From the NCBI GenBank assembly GCA_030998225.1, contig JAPYXD010000169.1, forward strand, positions 62,001-126,000: a DNA stretch of 64,000 nucleotides, in the 5' to 3' direction. Below, piece after piece: positions 33,290 to 44,196 of this stretch. The stretch's first letter is position 1; every line of letters starts with the position of its first letter. Made by a program: the position numbers and the translations under genes. The notes below the pieces were generated by a model, which had not been told where the DNA came from, did not search any database, and saw nothing but the letters and a program-made list of their open reading frames with translations. This DNA comes from Diplolepis rosae (lineage: Eukaryota > Arthropoda > Insecta > Hymenoptera > Diplolepididae).

Positions 33290-34360
33290 CTCCTCGTGAA
33301 TTTTCTGCTTAACCATGTGCGTTCAGCACGAATTCGGCGTAGCCGTCGTTTCGATAAACCTGGCGATGACGAAGTCCCGGGTGGCAGGGGTTCTCAGTAC
33401 TACCCTGGTATCGAAGTTCCCCGGGTAGGCGAGGCGAGTAGCGTCCCGCGCGGTTGAATAATCTAAGACCCGGTGGGCCTTAGAGTACCGGGCCTGCATT
33501 CGCGGACGCAGGCGGAGAAGGTAGCGAGAGGCGGTGGCGGTTGGCGAGTGACAGGCGTGAGGGGTAGTCTGTCGTCAGGGTTAAGGGCCGTTCCCTCTAA
33601 GATTGGCTCGTTCTTAGTTTTGTCGCTGGACTGGTGTCCTCGAGCGGTAGCCCTGTCCTCGGCGTTGGAAGTCACTTCGTAGGATGGTGGCCTTGTTTCT
33701 CCACCTTGTTGCTCCTTATAGCCGACCGTCAGATTCTCCTGAGCGTCGGCGGTGGTGAGGTATCCTACCTCTCTGTGACGCTGGAGTTGCCGGCTGATGG
33801 CGCGGGCGCGTTTCTTGCGGGGATTGAGACCCATGCGCCATGTTCAGCCTAGTCTAGATGGTGCTGGCGTTTCTGGGAGGCTTTCGGCGAGAAATTTAGC
33901 AATCGGGATGTCGTGTGTGTAACTGGCCCAGGATTTGGTCTCGAGCCCGGATCCGCCTGTCTAGTAAGGATGGCGCCCGGAGGGCATCACAAGCTGTCTG
34001 GTCGTTACGAATCCAGTCGGTGGTGCGCTGCCAGGCCTCCTGAGAGTTCGTTCAGCAGTAGGGATGGCGCCCGGAGAGCATCGAAAACAGCTGGAACTTG
34101 TCCTCGGGTGATGATGGAACAGAATTATTCTTTAGTCCTGAGAAGGACTGGTGATTGAAGTAGTTATACAACTTCAGAGTTGTTCCAATAGTCCTGAGAA
34201 GGACTGGTGTTGTTGGTGAGGGTTATTGACCAAGACGTTTTGTAATTGAGCCTGGAGTTTTATTCTCTATATTATCGTCGAGCTGGAGAGCGTCGCTGTG
34301 AAGTACTCCAACGTGTCCGGTACAGTGGTCGGGCCGGTTCTGACCTAGCTGCCTTGCGGC
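33290..34360. other. GC-rich island inside element B2, origin unknown
   Basis: About 1.07 kb with G+C far above the AT-rich background and sharp edges. It has two copies of GATGGCGCCCGGAG (33969 and 34063) about 90 bp apart, and two copies of GTCCTGAGAAGGACTGGTG (34135 and 34191). The only long frame that might be real is on the minus strand (33463-33834). It could be an LTR or leader of a foreign retroelement, or a captured fragment. Confidence 0.5.
33463..33834 (-). CDS. Basic/proline-rich ORF of unknown function
   Basis: 123 residues, starting MGLNPRKKRARAISRQ. It has a highly basic N-terminus, a hydrophilic middle and a PPPPL stretch; there is no membrane segment and no cysteine motif. 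It could be the start of a Gag-like protein given its basic, disordered nature, but I do not recognise it. High GC makes chance open frames likely here. Confidence 0.25.
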   Translation of the reverse strand: MGLNPRKKRARAISRQLQRHREVGYLTTADAQENLTVGYKEQQGGETRPPSYEVTSNAEDRATARGHQSSDKTKNEPILEGTALNPDDRLPLTPVTRQPPPPLATFSACVRECRPGTLRPTGS

Positions 34361-35257
34361 GCTTCCTTTTAATAATATAAACTAATATAAACTAATACGA
34401 ACTTATATGAATAAAATATCGAATGAAAGGGCAACTGTCCTTCTTTTCTTACAAATCTCCAATAACTTTTCAGTCAATTCATTCTTACATATAATAATTT
34501 TAATACAAGTAAGCTCGGTCTCTGTTTGGATCTTTCGATCATCTTGTTTTCTTGAGACACAACACGATCCCCTAATAATTAACCTAGGGAGTACGATGAT
34601 TTTAATAGTAATTAATGCTGCCTGCATTTTACTTCCTAATTAATTGACTACTTAATCTATAGTTATATGATTCATTATGAATGCGAAAAATTTGTCCATA
34701 ATCAAACGTCCCTATTATTTAATTGAATTAAAATATTAATTAGTTATTTTCTAAAGACCACGGATAATTGATCAGGTCATCCATATTCCCTAAAGCTAGT
34801 TATCAAAACATCAAATCAATAATAAAAGTAAAAATAATCAAATTATAAAATAAATAAAAGCAATAGATTCTAGAAATTAATTCTAATTAAGGTAGACAAA
34901 TAGAAACAGTTAAATTTTAAACAACAATGGGGAAAATTCTAGAAAGTAATTCTAATTGCCCAACTACGTGCTATCCTCTTGATACTCCGAACCTCCGTTA
35001 GGGATGGGTGGAGCACTTGGTCCTGGCACGTCATACCACTGTACATAGAGCGCACCTGAGCGAACCCTAGGTTGGAATTCTTACAACCTTTAGACATTGT
35101 TTACCCCTTAATGTCTTTTAAATGAGCAAGCGAGGATCGTTTTTGCGAAAAACGAAGGACTTTGGAAATACCACAATTAAAATTTCAGGTATAGAATATT
35201 AAGTGCTCCTTCGTTTATCGCCTTATAAGCCGATGGCGCATATCAATTTCATATTGC
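34361..35257. other. Spacer inside element B2
   Basis: AT-rich to 34960, then mixed composition (34970-35240). No coding or RNA feature is supported. Confidence 0.4.
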
Positions 35258-35261
35258 TTAA

Positions 35262-35979
35262 GGGGGTCCTACCAAGTAAACGCCGTTTTTCGAGGCGTTT
35301 TTTGGGATCTTGCAGAAGGAAAAGAATTCAATATTTTCCAATGCGGTTTCTTTTTAAATTTTTATTGGTCCTTTGAGTATAAAAAAATCGAAATTTAAGA
35401 AATAAGTTTTATGCTGTAGCCACAGCACCCCTGCGAAATTAGGCCTTCCAAAAGTATGTGGGTTGATGGTACACACGATTTTGCAAAAACTTTTCGTCTG
35501 AAACACAAAAGGAAAAGTTTTTTACAATCTGCAGACTTGTCGCTATCGTTCGGTACAAGATGAGCTTCCAATTGTTATAAAAAAATAATAAAAAAATTGT
35601 TTTTATCTGCTTAAAAAACCGAAAAATGAGATTTTTTTTTCATGATCCGCCATTTTGACAATTGTAAAGATAATTATGTGAATTGTTACCGTACGATAGC
35701 GGCAAGTCTGCAGATTGTAAAAAACTTTTCCTTTTGTGTTTCAGACGAACAGTTTTTGCAAAATCGTGTGTACCATCAACCCACATACTTTTGGAAAGCC
35801 TAATTTCGCAGGGGTGCTGTGGCTACAGCATAACACTTATTTCTTAAACTTCGATTTTTTTATACTCAAAGGACCAATAAAAATTTAAAAAGAAACCGCA
35901 TTGGAAAATATTGAATTCTTTTCCTTCTGCAAGATCCCAAAAAAGCCTCGAAAAACGGCGTTTACATGGTAGGACCCCC
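35262..35979. mobile_element. 718-bp near-perfect palindrome flanked by TTAA
   Basis: Begins GGGGGTCCTACCAAGTAAAC and ends GTTTACATGGTAGGACCCCC, with TTAA at 35258-35261 and 35980-35983. Each arm is about 300 bp and matches the other with few differences; the short loop is around 35570-35690. The TTAA target suggests piggyBac-type mobilisation. No ORF. A transcript would form a very long hairpin. Confidence 0.88.
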
Positions 35980-37046
35980 TTAAGCAGAAATTTTTAATTC
36001 AAAAATGAAATGCTGTACGAAAAAGAGAATTTTTTAAAATAAAGTAGTTGACTTAAAAACTACAAAACTTTTCAATAAATATATTGACGTGAAATTTTCA
36101 ACAACTTTTAACTTTTGATTTTACCAGTAAATTATATTTCAAGTTCTTAAATCTACTATTAATTTTACACGATCTTCCAACAATTTAATTTAGGCAAGTA
36201 TTTTTCAAGTTCAAAATCGATATATTCAATTCTATACTAAAATTATTTTGATCTTACTTTTTTTAGCCTGAGCATACATTTTGAGTTTAAAATATAAAAA
36301 TATAATTTATGTACTTCTATTAGAAATTTTTTACTTTACGTAGAGTATTTAATTTTTTGTTAAAAAAATGCAAGATGAAAATATTTCTAACATACAGTTG
36401 AGTATATCAATTTTAAACTTAAATAGAAATTTAAATTTTCTATTAAGACATTCTTCTTAGATAGAAAATAATTCTCTGATTAAGAATTTTTTAAATTTAC
36501 GGGTAAGATGTATGGAAATCCGAGATTCATGATCTAAGATTTAATTTGAAAACCTAAAATTCTATTGAATTTTAATATTGGTTAAAATTGTAAATATTGA
36601 TTGGTATTAAATTTTACTGAAAGTTTATTTTTTTTTATTTTGCAGATAATGTTCTGAAAATTTGGCAAAATCATCTCTTGCCCAACCCCTTCCATATGGT
36701 TGATGCGAAACTTGATTTGGTTTTAAGGTCGGTTTCACATGGAAACCCGGCTATGCCCTTTCAAAACAAACGCTGTTTTGAGCTGTTTTTACGGAATTTA
36801 AAAATATTTTCAAAGCAGGGTAAATAAATATCAAAAGAATTTAGAAAAATATTTGAAGTTGAAAAAATTTAGGATAATATAATTTAATCAAAATTTTTTG
36901 AAATTATAAAAATTAATTATTTATGTTCAAAAAGTAAACTTAATATTTTGGTAAAATGTTTGTTTAAAGAAAAGTTTAATCGAATCGAATAAATATTTGT
37001 TTTGCTATGTGGGAAAAATTCGAAGAAATTTGTCTGTGAATCATAA

Positions 37047-38010
37047 AATAGTGTATTACGTGCCTAGGCGCACGAGGGTTAATGCGCGACAAGCGACAAT
37101 GCTCGCAGGAGATCGAAGCCAAGGCGTGGTCGAGGTGTAGCTGAGGCAAAGCTGAGACGAAGCCAAGACAAAGCCGAGACGAAGCCGAGGCGCGATGAGT
37201 CCATCGAGCATTGTCGCGAGTCTCGTAATTTCCCGGATTGTGTGCATTGGCACGTATTCTATTTTATGTGACTCTGGTGCGTATACGAGTTTTTATGCGT
37301 ACACTCGAATCTAATCTAGTATTGTAGTTGTTTGCGGCGCTAGTAATTACACTTCATATTTCGCGACTAGTCCCGGCCATTTTGATTTTATCGATCTTGT
37401 GTAGTAGTAGCCATGGGAGTGAAACCCGCTATGGAAGGGGAGAAACACGTCCATGCAAACGTGGGGGAATTACGCAGCCAATTAAAAATCACCCAAAAAA
37501 CCATGAGAGTGAAGCCCGCTTTGGGAGGGGAGAAACACGTCCATGTAAATGTGTGGGAATCACGCAGCCAATTAAAAATCCCCCAGAAAACAGTTGATCT
37601 CGCGGTTCAGAAGAGTCATAGCAGCTTGTGAAATTACATTTAGTCTAAAGCCAAGGAAATTAATGCTAAATACTCCAATGAGGCACCAGAGGCGATCAAG
37701 TTATGAAATTACAAGACCAAATTTACTGCTTAATACATAGTAATACAAAGTTTTGCAATTTCAGCACCTAATCGCTTCAGATGTATAAAAATTTCATTTT
37801 AGAATGTATTCTGGCAAAGGGGACAGGAGGGCAGCGGGAGCACTGAAAGGCTCCATGCAAAAGTGGGGAATCGCATGCATTTACCGCCATGTTTGTTTCC
37901 AGTAATTTACCATTGGGTTTCACCCCCATGGTAGTAGCGGATTTTAATAGACGCATGCGCAGTTCAAATGTACAAGGCTTTGTCAGTAGGGTGCTAACGC
38001 TGCACGAAGA
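37047..38010 (-). repeat. Family A repeat, copy 2 (reverse)
   Basis: Reverse complement of family A, from AATAGTGTATTACGTGCC at the left to the CTT/GAA-rich tract near 38010. It is interrupted by the MITE at 37412-37930. It faces copy 3 head to head, so 37047-38640 is an imperfect inverted dimer. Confidence 0.8.
37412..37930. mobile_element. MITE C, copy 1 (8-bp TSD)
   Basis: Termini CATGGGAGTGAAACCC and GGGTTTCACCCCCATG. The target duplication GTAGTAGC is at 37404-37411 and 37931-37938. The left ~88 bp, including the terminal repeat, is tandemly duplicated (37412-37499 and 37500-37590). 8-bp duplications occur with hAT and P superfamilies; there is no ORF. Confidence 0.88.
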
Positions 38011-38019
38011 AGATTAAGA

Positions 38020-38640
38020 CTAGACTAGTCGCGAATTATCAAGTGTAATGGAAGAAAATGATAATAGATTAGTCTCGAGTGTACACATAAAAACTCGTAT
38101 ACGCACCAAAGTCACATAAAATAGAATACGAAAAAATTGAACTGCGCATGCGCCCATAGCCATGAAACGAAACACAAAATCTTCTTATTATTCTTCTTCT
38201 TATTCTTCTTCTTCTTCGTACAGCGTTAGCATATTACTGGCAAAGCCTTGTACATTTGAACTGCGCATGCGTCTACTAAAATCGATTACTACTACACAAG
38301 ATCGATAAAATCAAAATGGCCGGGACTAGTCGTGACATATCAAGTGTAATGACTAGCGCCGCAAACAACTACAATACTAGATTAGATTCGAGTGTACGCA
38401 TAAAAACTCGTATACGCACCAGAGTCACATAAAATAGAATACGTGCCAATAGACACAATTTGGGAAATTACGAGACTCGCGACAATGCTCGCAGGACTGA
38501 TCGCGCCTCAGCTTCGTCTCGGCTTTGCCTCAGCTACATCTCGGCTACACCTCGACTACGCCTTGGCTCCGATCTCCTGCGAGCATTGTCGCTCGTTACG
38601 CAATAACTCTCGTTGTGCGCCTAGATTATGGTTTATCACG
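38020..38640 (+). repeat. Family A repeat, copy 3 (direct, with partial duplicate)
   Basis: 38020-38130 repeats the ACTAGTCG...ATAGAATACG block. The main copy, 38130-38640, follows with CTT tract, TGCGCATGCGC box, core and minisatellite. The end is degraded (TTATCACGTAAT). Confidence 0.75.
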
Positions 38641-38845
38641 TAATTTTTCATTAAAAAGACCATCTTATACAAATTAATATTAATGCCTTCAATTTTTCCT
38701 TCCATTTTCTGAAACAGAATCTTCGTGATTTTTTGAAAATGTTTTAAATTACCTTAAATGTTTTAAATATTATGTTACAAATTATATCTAAATTATTTTG
38801 ACAGAATTATTTCAAATTACATCAATTCCATTTAATTCGTTTATA

Positions 38846-39297
38846 TTATATTTCGTTCGTAATATTCGCAAACAAACAATGATTTTTTACTTTGACTTCA
38901 TATCTTAAGTTTATTCTACCAATATGATCCAAATATTGCTCCCTGCAATCTAAACATTTATATGCTGTTTGAAATCTTTTTACTAATTCTGTTTCGCAAA
39001 ATTGGCATTTTGTGTTTATAACTTCATTTTTTACTATTGAATGCCAAGAATTTTCAAGTTTATAATTGAAGCGAAAAGGAATATGTATCTGTAGATAACA
39101 TAGTTCACAAATTTTAAATATTGTGATTTTGTGGACATATATTTTTTCTACTTCCGGAAATAAGGAAATGCATGAACAATTCAAGAGAATTTGATAAGCT
39201 CTTGGATGATCTTGTGGACAAACACCATCTACTTGTATAAATTTTTAAAAAATCGTTGAAGGATTTTCAGTTGTTGGAATCATTTTGTAAAATGTGA
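38846..39297 (-). CDS. Small CxxC-rich ORF, unassigned, possible exon or relic
   Basis: Minus-strand frame to 38846; the ATG-initiated part is 39184-38846 (112 aa). The frame extends upstream to about 39242 without ATG (KFIQVDGVCPQDHPRAYQIL). A short frame beginning MIPTTENPS lies just before it in another register. There are four cysteine pairs: CSC, CELC, CQFC and CLDC, the last two spaced like a zinc ribbon. There is no membrane segment. The surrounding sequence is AT-rich and not obviously a transposon, so this may be an exon or decayed host-like gene. I do not recognise the family. Confidence 0.35.
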
Positions 39298-39299
39298 TT

Positions 39300-40160
39300 C
39301 AATTAAGGTTAAATGAAAAATTTTTTCCTCAATTTGTAAGTTATTCTCTTGAGTTATTCAAATTTTTTTTTAAAGTAAGTGGAGTCTTATTTACTAAAGG
39401 TAAGTATGTTTGATTATTTGTATTATTTGTAAGTGACTCCTTTGTAAAATAATACTTTCTTGAATAAATTTAATTCTACCTTATTTTTGTTCAATTCGTT
39501 ATTTATAAAAACTATTAATCTGTTCAATCAATCATAATATCAGTTTTTATGTAAATTTTATTACTTCTCACAATTTGAGTCCAATAAAGTTTTGATTTAA
39601 GTTTTGTTGAAATGAATTTAGTGTTGTTGAATTGAAAAGTTCTGGGTACTACATTCCATTCTTTGTATAAACTGTGTATTTCCTAAATGCCTATGTAAGT
39701 CATTAAGTGGCTTTCCATCAAAAAACTTACATTTTTTTTTCAATACTTTAAAAGTAAAGCCCCTTCGAATTTTCGAATTTTATTTTTAATTATATTCACT
39801 AAAGTTAGATTTGTAGGCAAAAAGTGAGTTAAGCAGTATGATAAAATTGAAAAGAAATAACATTTTTCCATATATGTCACTTCTCTGCAGGTTATGTCCT
39901 AGAAAAAAAAAACAGATAGTATTAGTATGTGACCTGAAAGAAAATTTATAATGTTAGATAGAATTCGTGGATGGAATTTGCTTATGTGTAAAGGTTTATA
40001 AATGTCCTGAAAATTGTTTTCTGTTTATTTTTTGTAGTTTCCTTTGAACAATTGTTTGAGATATAGTTTGACCACCTTTATTTTGGAGTTTAGTTTTTTT
40101 TTTGAGCTATTGAATCTTCATATTTTTCTTCACAAAAGTCATAAGGTTCTTACATCAATT
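39300..40160. other. AT-rich region without clear features
   Basis: Possibly degenerate continuation of Gypsy-4 pol on the minus strand (weak resemblance in translation near 39950-40150, with many stops). Nothing firm. Confidence 0.3.
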
Positions 40161-40740
40161 TTATTGGTTACTTTGGCCTACATCGCAAGGTTCTCCTTTA
40201 CTGTTTATAAAATATGCATAATTATCCTTTCTCATTGTTAATTGGTCGCGGCATTCAATTATATTCTTCTGTGTCCTAGGCAATCCAGATATTGAAGGTT
40301 GATCAGAGGGTGGCTCTGGGGGTGGCCTTTCTTCTGTAAAATCGTCTTCGTCAGAGTTTTCAGAATTCTCTATTTCTAGTATATTCAGTTGTTCGTTTTC
40401 GTTTTCATGTTCTACGTTTTGAAAATTTTCCTGGATTTCTTCTTCTTTTTCGTATTCGCTTGATAAGTCAGAATTTGATTCAAAATAACTTTCTTGTATT
40501 AATTCTTCATTTTCATTTTTCGGAGAGTTTTTCTTCTTCTTATTTATTTTTGGTTTTTGTTTAACATTATAATCTGGATCAGAATCAGATTCGTCTTCGG
40601 ATTTCATAAATTTACCTTTTTTATCATTTTCAGTCAATTTATTCATTTACTTAACTTTACTGGGTCTACCTCTTTTTTAAATTGATTTCTGTAATTTTAC
40701 TTCTTGAATAATCTTTCGTGGCCTTCCACGCTTCTATTGT
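40161..40740 (-). pseudogene. Gypsy-4 linker with AT-hook motifs and acidic region
   Basis: The frame beginning near 40740 reads KRGRPRKII and, after one TAA, KRGRPSKVK: two AT-hook-like cores (GRP flanked by basic residues). After a further stop, MNKLTEN opens a 161-residue acidic, low-complexity frame (Glu, Ser, Asn). That frame ends LTMRKDNYAYFINSKGEPCD, resembling the segment before integrase in related polyproteins. It is probably the RNase H to integrase linker of Gypsy-4, cut by stops. Confidence 0.7.
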
Positions 40741-40744
40741 ACCT

Positions 40745-41978
40745 TATTTGTTACTTCAACATTTCTTAATAATTTATTTTTCATAGTATCTTCATTTTTA
40801 TCCATATTTATATTCCTCAAATTTTTTAACTGGCTCCTTGTTTGCATAGCATAACATTTATTTTTATTTTGTAATAAAATTGGAACAGAATCCATGACAC
40901 ATTTCAAAAATTGGGAAACAAATGTTTCCGAAATCACTGATCAATTTATTTCCATTTCCCTCATTTTTCATTTTATTCATATCAATCAACCTTTTATTAA
41001 TTACGTTAAATAGATTTTCTTCTTCCAATGGTTTAATAGTTTTTTCATTGTTTTCATAAATTGTTCTCTTTTTTATATCTTCAAAGTCTAATTTCATACA
41101 ACATTTTTCATCATTGTTATAATCATTTTTCAATAAATACTCTTCATTTAATAATTGTTTAAATTTTTCAGTATCATTTCTATTATTTTTTCCTACATAA
41201 TCATCATCATAATTGCGTTTTTCATCATCAAAATTTTTAAATAAAGCTTCTTCGTATAATTTTTCGAGTTCTTCAAAATTTTCATGGATTCTTCGTTTTT
41301 TTAAATCTTCATAATTTATATCATCATTATATTTCTTATCTTTCATATTCTTAATTAAATTTCCATCGTTTGTCAGTATTTGTTCCTTTCCTCCAATTTT
41401 ATCATTATTTCCATCTTCAATAACCTTATATTTTAATTCATTATAATTTCTTCGATTATTTTTATTCTTAACTAAATTTTCTCCGTTTAAAAATTCCTTA
41501 GTTTCTTTAGAATTTCTCTCATCAATTTTTCTTTCTTCAATAATATCATAGTTTATTTCTTCATTGCATTTAAGATTTATTTCTGGTGCTTTGTTTCCAT
41601 GTTTAAATCTAGATATGCATTTTGCATTTCCTTGTTTAATTAAATTTATTTCAATATTGTTTTTATCATTTATATCGTTGTTTTCAATATCTTCTAAATC
41701 TATAGGATTTCTTGATAAAGCATCTGCATTCACATTAGTTTTACCTGCTTTGTATGCAACATCAAAATCATATTCTGTCAATTTTAATTTCCATCTAGTT
41801 ACTCGTGAGCAAGGGTCCTTCGAGCTTTGAAACCATACTAATGGCTTATGGTCTGTGACCAAGATAAATTTTCGTCCATATAAATAAGGGCAAAAATATA
41901 TTACACAATAAATAATTGCTAAAGCTTCTTTTTCGTATGTGTCGTATTTTCTTTCACAATCATTTAGTGATCTAGAAG
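40745..41978 (-). pseudogene. Gypsy-4 RNase H C-half and charged linker
   Basis: From 41978 downward the frame reads TSRSLNDCERKYDTYEKEAL, then LVTDHKPLVWF (RNase H motif) and NVNADALSRNP, the usual RNase H end. A 250-residue Asn/Asp/Lys/Glu-rich linker follows to 40864. A change of frame then leads to MQTRSQLKNL at about 40850-40745, a phrase usual after RNase H in gypsy proteins. The 5' side is cut by the mariner at the TA 41979-41980. Confidence 0.85.
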
Positions 41979-41980
41979 TA

Positions 41981-42737
41981 AAGGGTTTCCCAATAGGGGT
42001 GATATGATTTTGAATGTCCCTATCGGGCTCATTTGAACTGAAATTTTTGACGTCTGCTGTCAGTTGTCATCAGTAAGGTTTGCCATTTAATCATGAGTAG
42101 TTTCACGCTTCCACAACGTTTGGAAATTGTCCAATTATTTTATCAAAATTCGAGAAGTTTTGTCGGTGTTCAAAGAGCATATCGTGCAAAATATGGTCGT
42201 CATTCTGCTCCATCCGCGCTCTCAATTCGTCGAATAATCGATAAGTTGGAGAGTGAATTTACTCTATTGGATACTAAGCCTAAAAATCGTATGCGTACCG
42301 CACGTTCTACACAGAATATAGCCGCCGTACAGGCCAGTATCGAGGAAAACCGTGAATTGTCCGTGCCACGCCGATCTCAGGAATTGGGCCTGTCCAGGAT
42401 GACTACCTGGCGTATTTTGCGATTGGATCTTGGCCTGCATCCCTATAAGATGATTCTGGCCCAAGAACTGAAGCCTAATGACCATCGTTTGCGTCGGGAG
42501 TTCGCGGATTGGGCTCTGGAATCAATTGAAAATCATCCCAATTTTCATAAAAAAATCATCTTTTCTGATGAGGCGCATTTTTGGCTCAAGTCTCGGGGGA
42601 CATTTGGCCGATATATTGTTTAAATCATAAATGGCATAGAATATCCAATATATTAAAAAAGATTTCGATCAATTCCGAATGAATATTCAGTGTTTTTTTT
42701 CAATTTCAAAACATATCACCCTTATTGGGAAACCCTT
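41981..42737 (+). mobile_element. DUF4817-type Tc1/mariner deletion derivative in Gypsy-4
   Basis: 757 bp between TA 41979-41980 and TA 42738-42739. Terminal repeats are AAGGGTTTCCCAATA(G/A)GGGTGATATG, inverted at the other end. The transposase frame within is cut short. Removing it restores the RNase H reading PIAY-TSR across the single TA, proving insertion into Gypsy-4. Confidence 0.92.
42093..42623 (+). pseudogene. Truncated DUF4817/Tc1-mariner transposase
   Basis: 176 residues. Residues 5-60 are the DUF4817-like helix-turn-helix (LPQRLEIVQLFYQNSRSFVG, then the RRIIDK helix). A second helix-turn-helix follows (ELGLSRMTTWRILR). The first catalytic Asp of the DDE/D core is in KIIFSDEAHFWL. 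The frame stops a few residues later (RGTFGRYIV), so the other two catalytic residues are lost by internal deletion. A complete relative would be roughly 330-350 residues. It could still bind terminal repeats but not cut. Confidence 0.88.
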
Positions 42738-42739
42738 TA

Positions 42740-43485
42740 TAAGCTATTGGTTTATCTTTACCTATTTTGCCTTGAGAAAGTATTCCTCCTATAGTGAATC
42801 CTGACGCATCAGTTGTCAAAATGAAAGGTTGTGAGAAGTCTGGTCTTTGTAAAAGAGGTTCATCACACAATTTTTCTTTGAGAAGTTCAAATGCTTCTTG
42901 TTGCTTTTCTGACCAAATAAATTTTACATCTTTCTTTAAAAGTTGGTTCAAGGGTGTTGCAATTTTAGAAAATCCATCAATGAATCTTCGGTAATAACCA
43001 GTTAATCCTAAAAATTGTTTAATATTTTTAGGGTTTTTTGGTATCGGTAAATTTTTTACTGCCTCTAGTTTCTTAGGGTCTGGTCGTACTCCTTCTTTGT
43101 CTATTATATTTCCTAAGTATGCGTCGTGAAAATAATATAGAATAATATATAATATAATACGTGAAAATTCACATTTATCTGGCTGTAATTTGAGATTTGC
43201 TGCACTTAATATTTCCATTAGTTTGTTAATTTTTTGCTCGTGTTCTTCTAAAGAATTTGCACATAAGACAATGTCATCTGAGTAGACGAATAATTCAGTT
43301 CCTTGAAGTCCTGTTAAAACTAAAGCCATTAATCGCTGAAACGTAGCTGGTGCATTTTTCAAATCAAATGGCATACAGTCAAATTCGTAATGGCCATAAG
43401 GGGTTGAAAAAGCTGTTTTATGAGTCTTCAGGGCTCATTTTTATTTGATGAAATCCGGAAGCAAGATCAAATACGGAAAAATATT
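42740..43485 (-). pseudogene. pol: Gypsy-4 reverse transcriptase palm and RNase H start
   Basis: From 43485 down: QYFSVFDLASGFHQIKMSPED, a frameshift near 43418, then MPFDLKNAPATF and the active site LFVYSDDIVLC. An AT-rich 30-bp insertion lies near 43130-43160. Next are the thumb (FLGLTGYYRRFI) and RNase H start (LTTDASGFTIGGILSQ). The frame joins the next piece across the mariner. Confidence 0.9.
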
Positions 43486-43493
43486 GTGCTGAT

Positions 43494-44196
43494 CAGAGCT
43501 GGGTAAAATGGTTCTCAAAATGTATTTAAAATGTACAATGCACAATAGTTTCGCAAAATCCATTTAAAATGCAAAATAGAAAATGGTTTCCTGTTTTCTA
43601 TTTAAAATTAAAAATGTAAAATGTATATTTGAAATAGGTTAGTACAAAATGCAAAATGAATTTTTAATAATACAAAAAATTACATCAAGAATATTTATTT
43701 TTCTTTGCGTATGTGTTCATTTGCTTTAAGTAGCAATTGCTTCTCGAATATTGCGTCCTCCATGGATCTTCTTTTTGGGCGCAAAATCATGCCTGCGTAA
43801 CTAAATAGTAAAATAAAATCAGTGTTTCGAAAAATGGCTGCCTGCGCGAGCAGCGCGTGTTGGCTTTCCGCTGGAAAAATTCTGCCATCGGCTGTAAACT
43901 GGTGCGCGATTCAATATCGAATTAAATTAATTTGATTTTAAATCGCGCGCCAAATTTTGACCAATGACAGCATTTCTCCGGTGGGAAGCCAACATGTGCT
44001 TTTACTTGTCCAGGGCAGAACCAAAAAAAAAACTATAAAATAGTATTTTAAGTCGAAAATAGGTTGAAAACCTATTTAAAATGGGAAATGCAAAGTGGTT
44101 TTCTTCTTCCTATTTAAAATACAAAATGGAAAATGGCATTTTGCATTTCATATAGGTATTTGAAATGGATTCATTTGAAATAGTTACCCAGCTCTG
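43494..44196. mobile_element. hAT-type MITE in Gypsy-4, 8-bp TSD
   Basis: Termini CAGAGCTGGGTAA and TTACCCAGCTCTG; the target duplication GTGCTGAT is at 43486-43493 and 44197-44204. It is 703 bp without an ORF. It has many ATTTAAAATG-like subterminal repeats in both orientations and a GC-richer centre (43840-44000). CAGxG ends and 8-bp duplication fit hAT. Excision would rejoin the gypsy RT frame at DQLESA/QYFSVFD. Confidence 0.93.

Larger units (their letters stand above)
32625..36761. repeat. Large inverted repeat element B2 with complex loop
   Basis: The left arm (about 32625-32960) and right arm (about 36285-36640) are reverse complements over ~340 bp, with shared blocks AGTAAAATTTAATGCCAATC, TTACCCGTAAATTTAAAAAA and CTACGTAAAG. 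The right side extends to AAACCCGGCTATGCCCTTT at 36761, the same terminus as 17114; the left terminus is missing. The ~3.3-kb loop holds a GC-rich segment and a TTAA palindrome. Class unknown (foldback-like). Confidence 0.7.

Noticed and set aside
33473..34158. Plus-strand open frames in the GC-rich island
   Set aside because: Several overlapping frames are open simultaneously because of high GC; no domains or conserved motifs.
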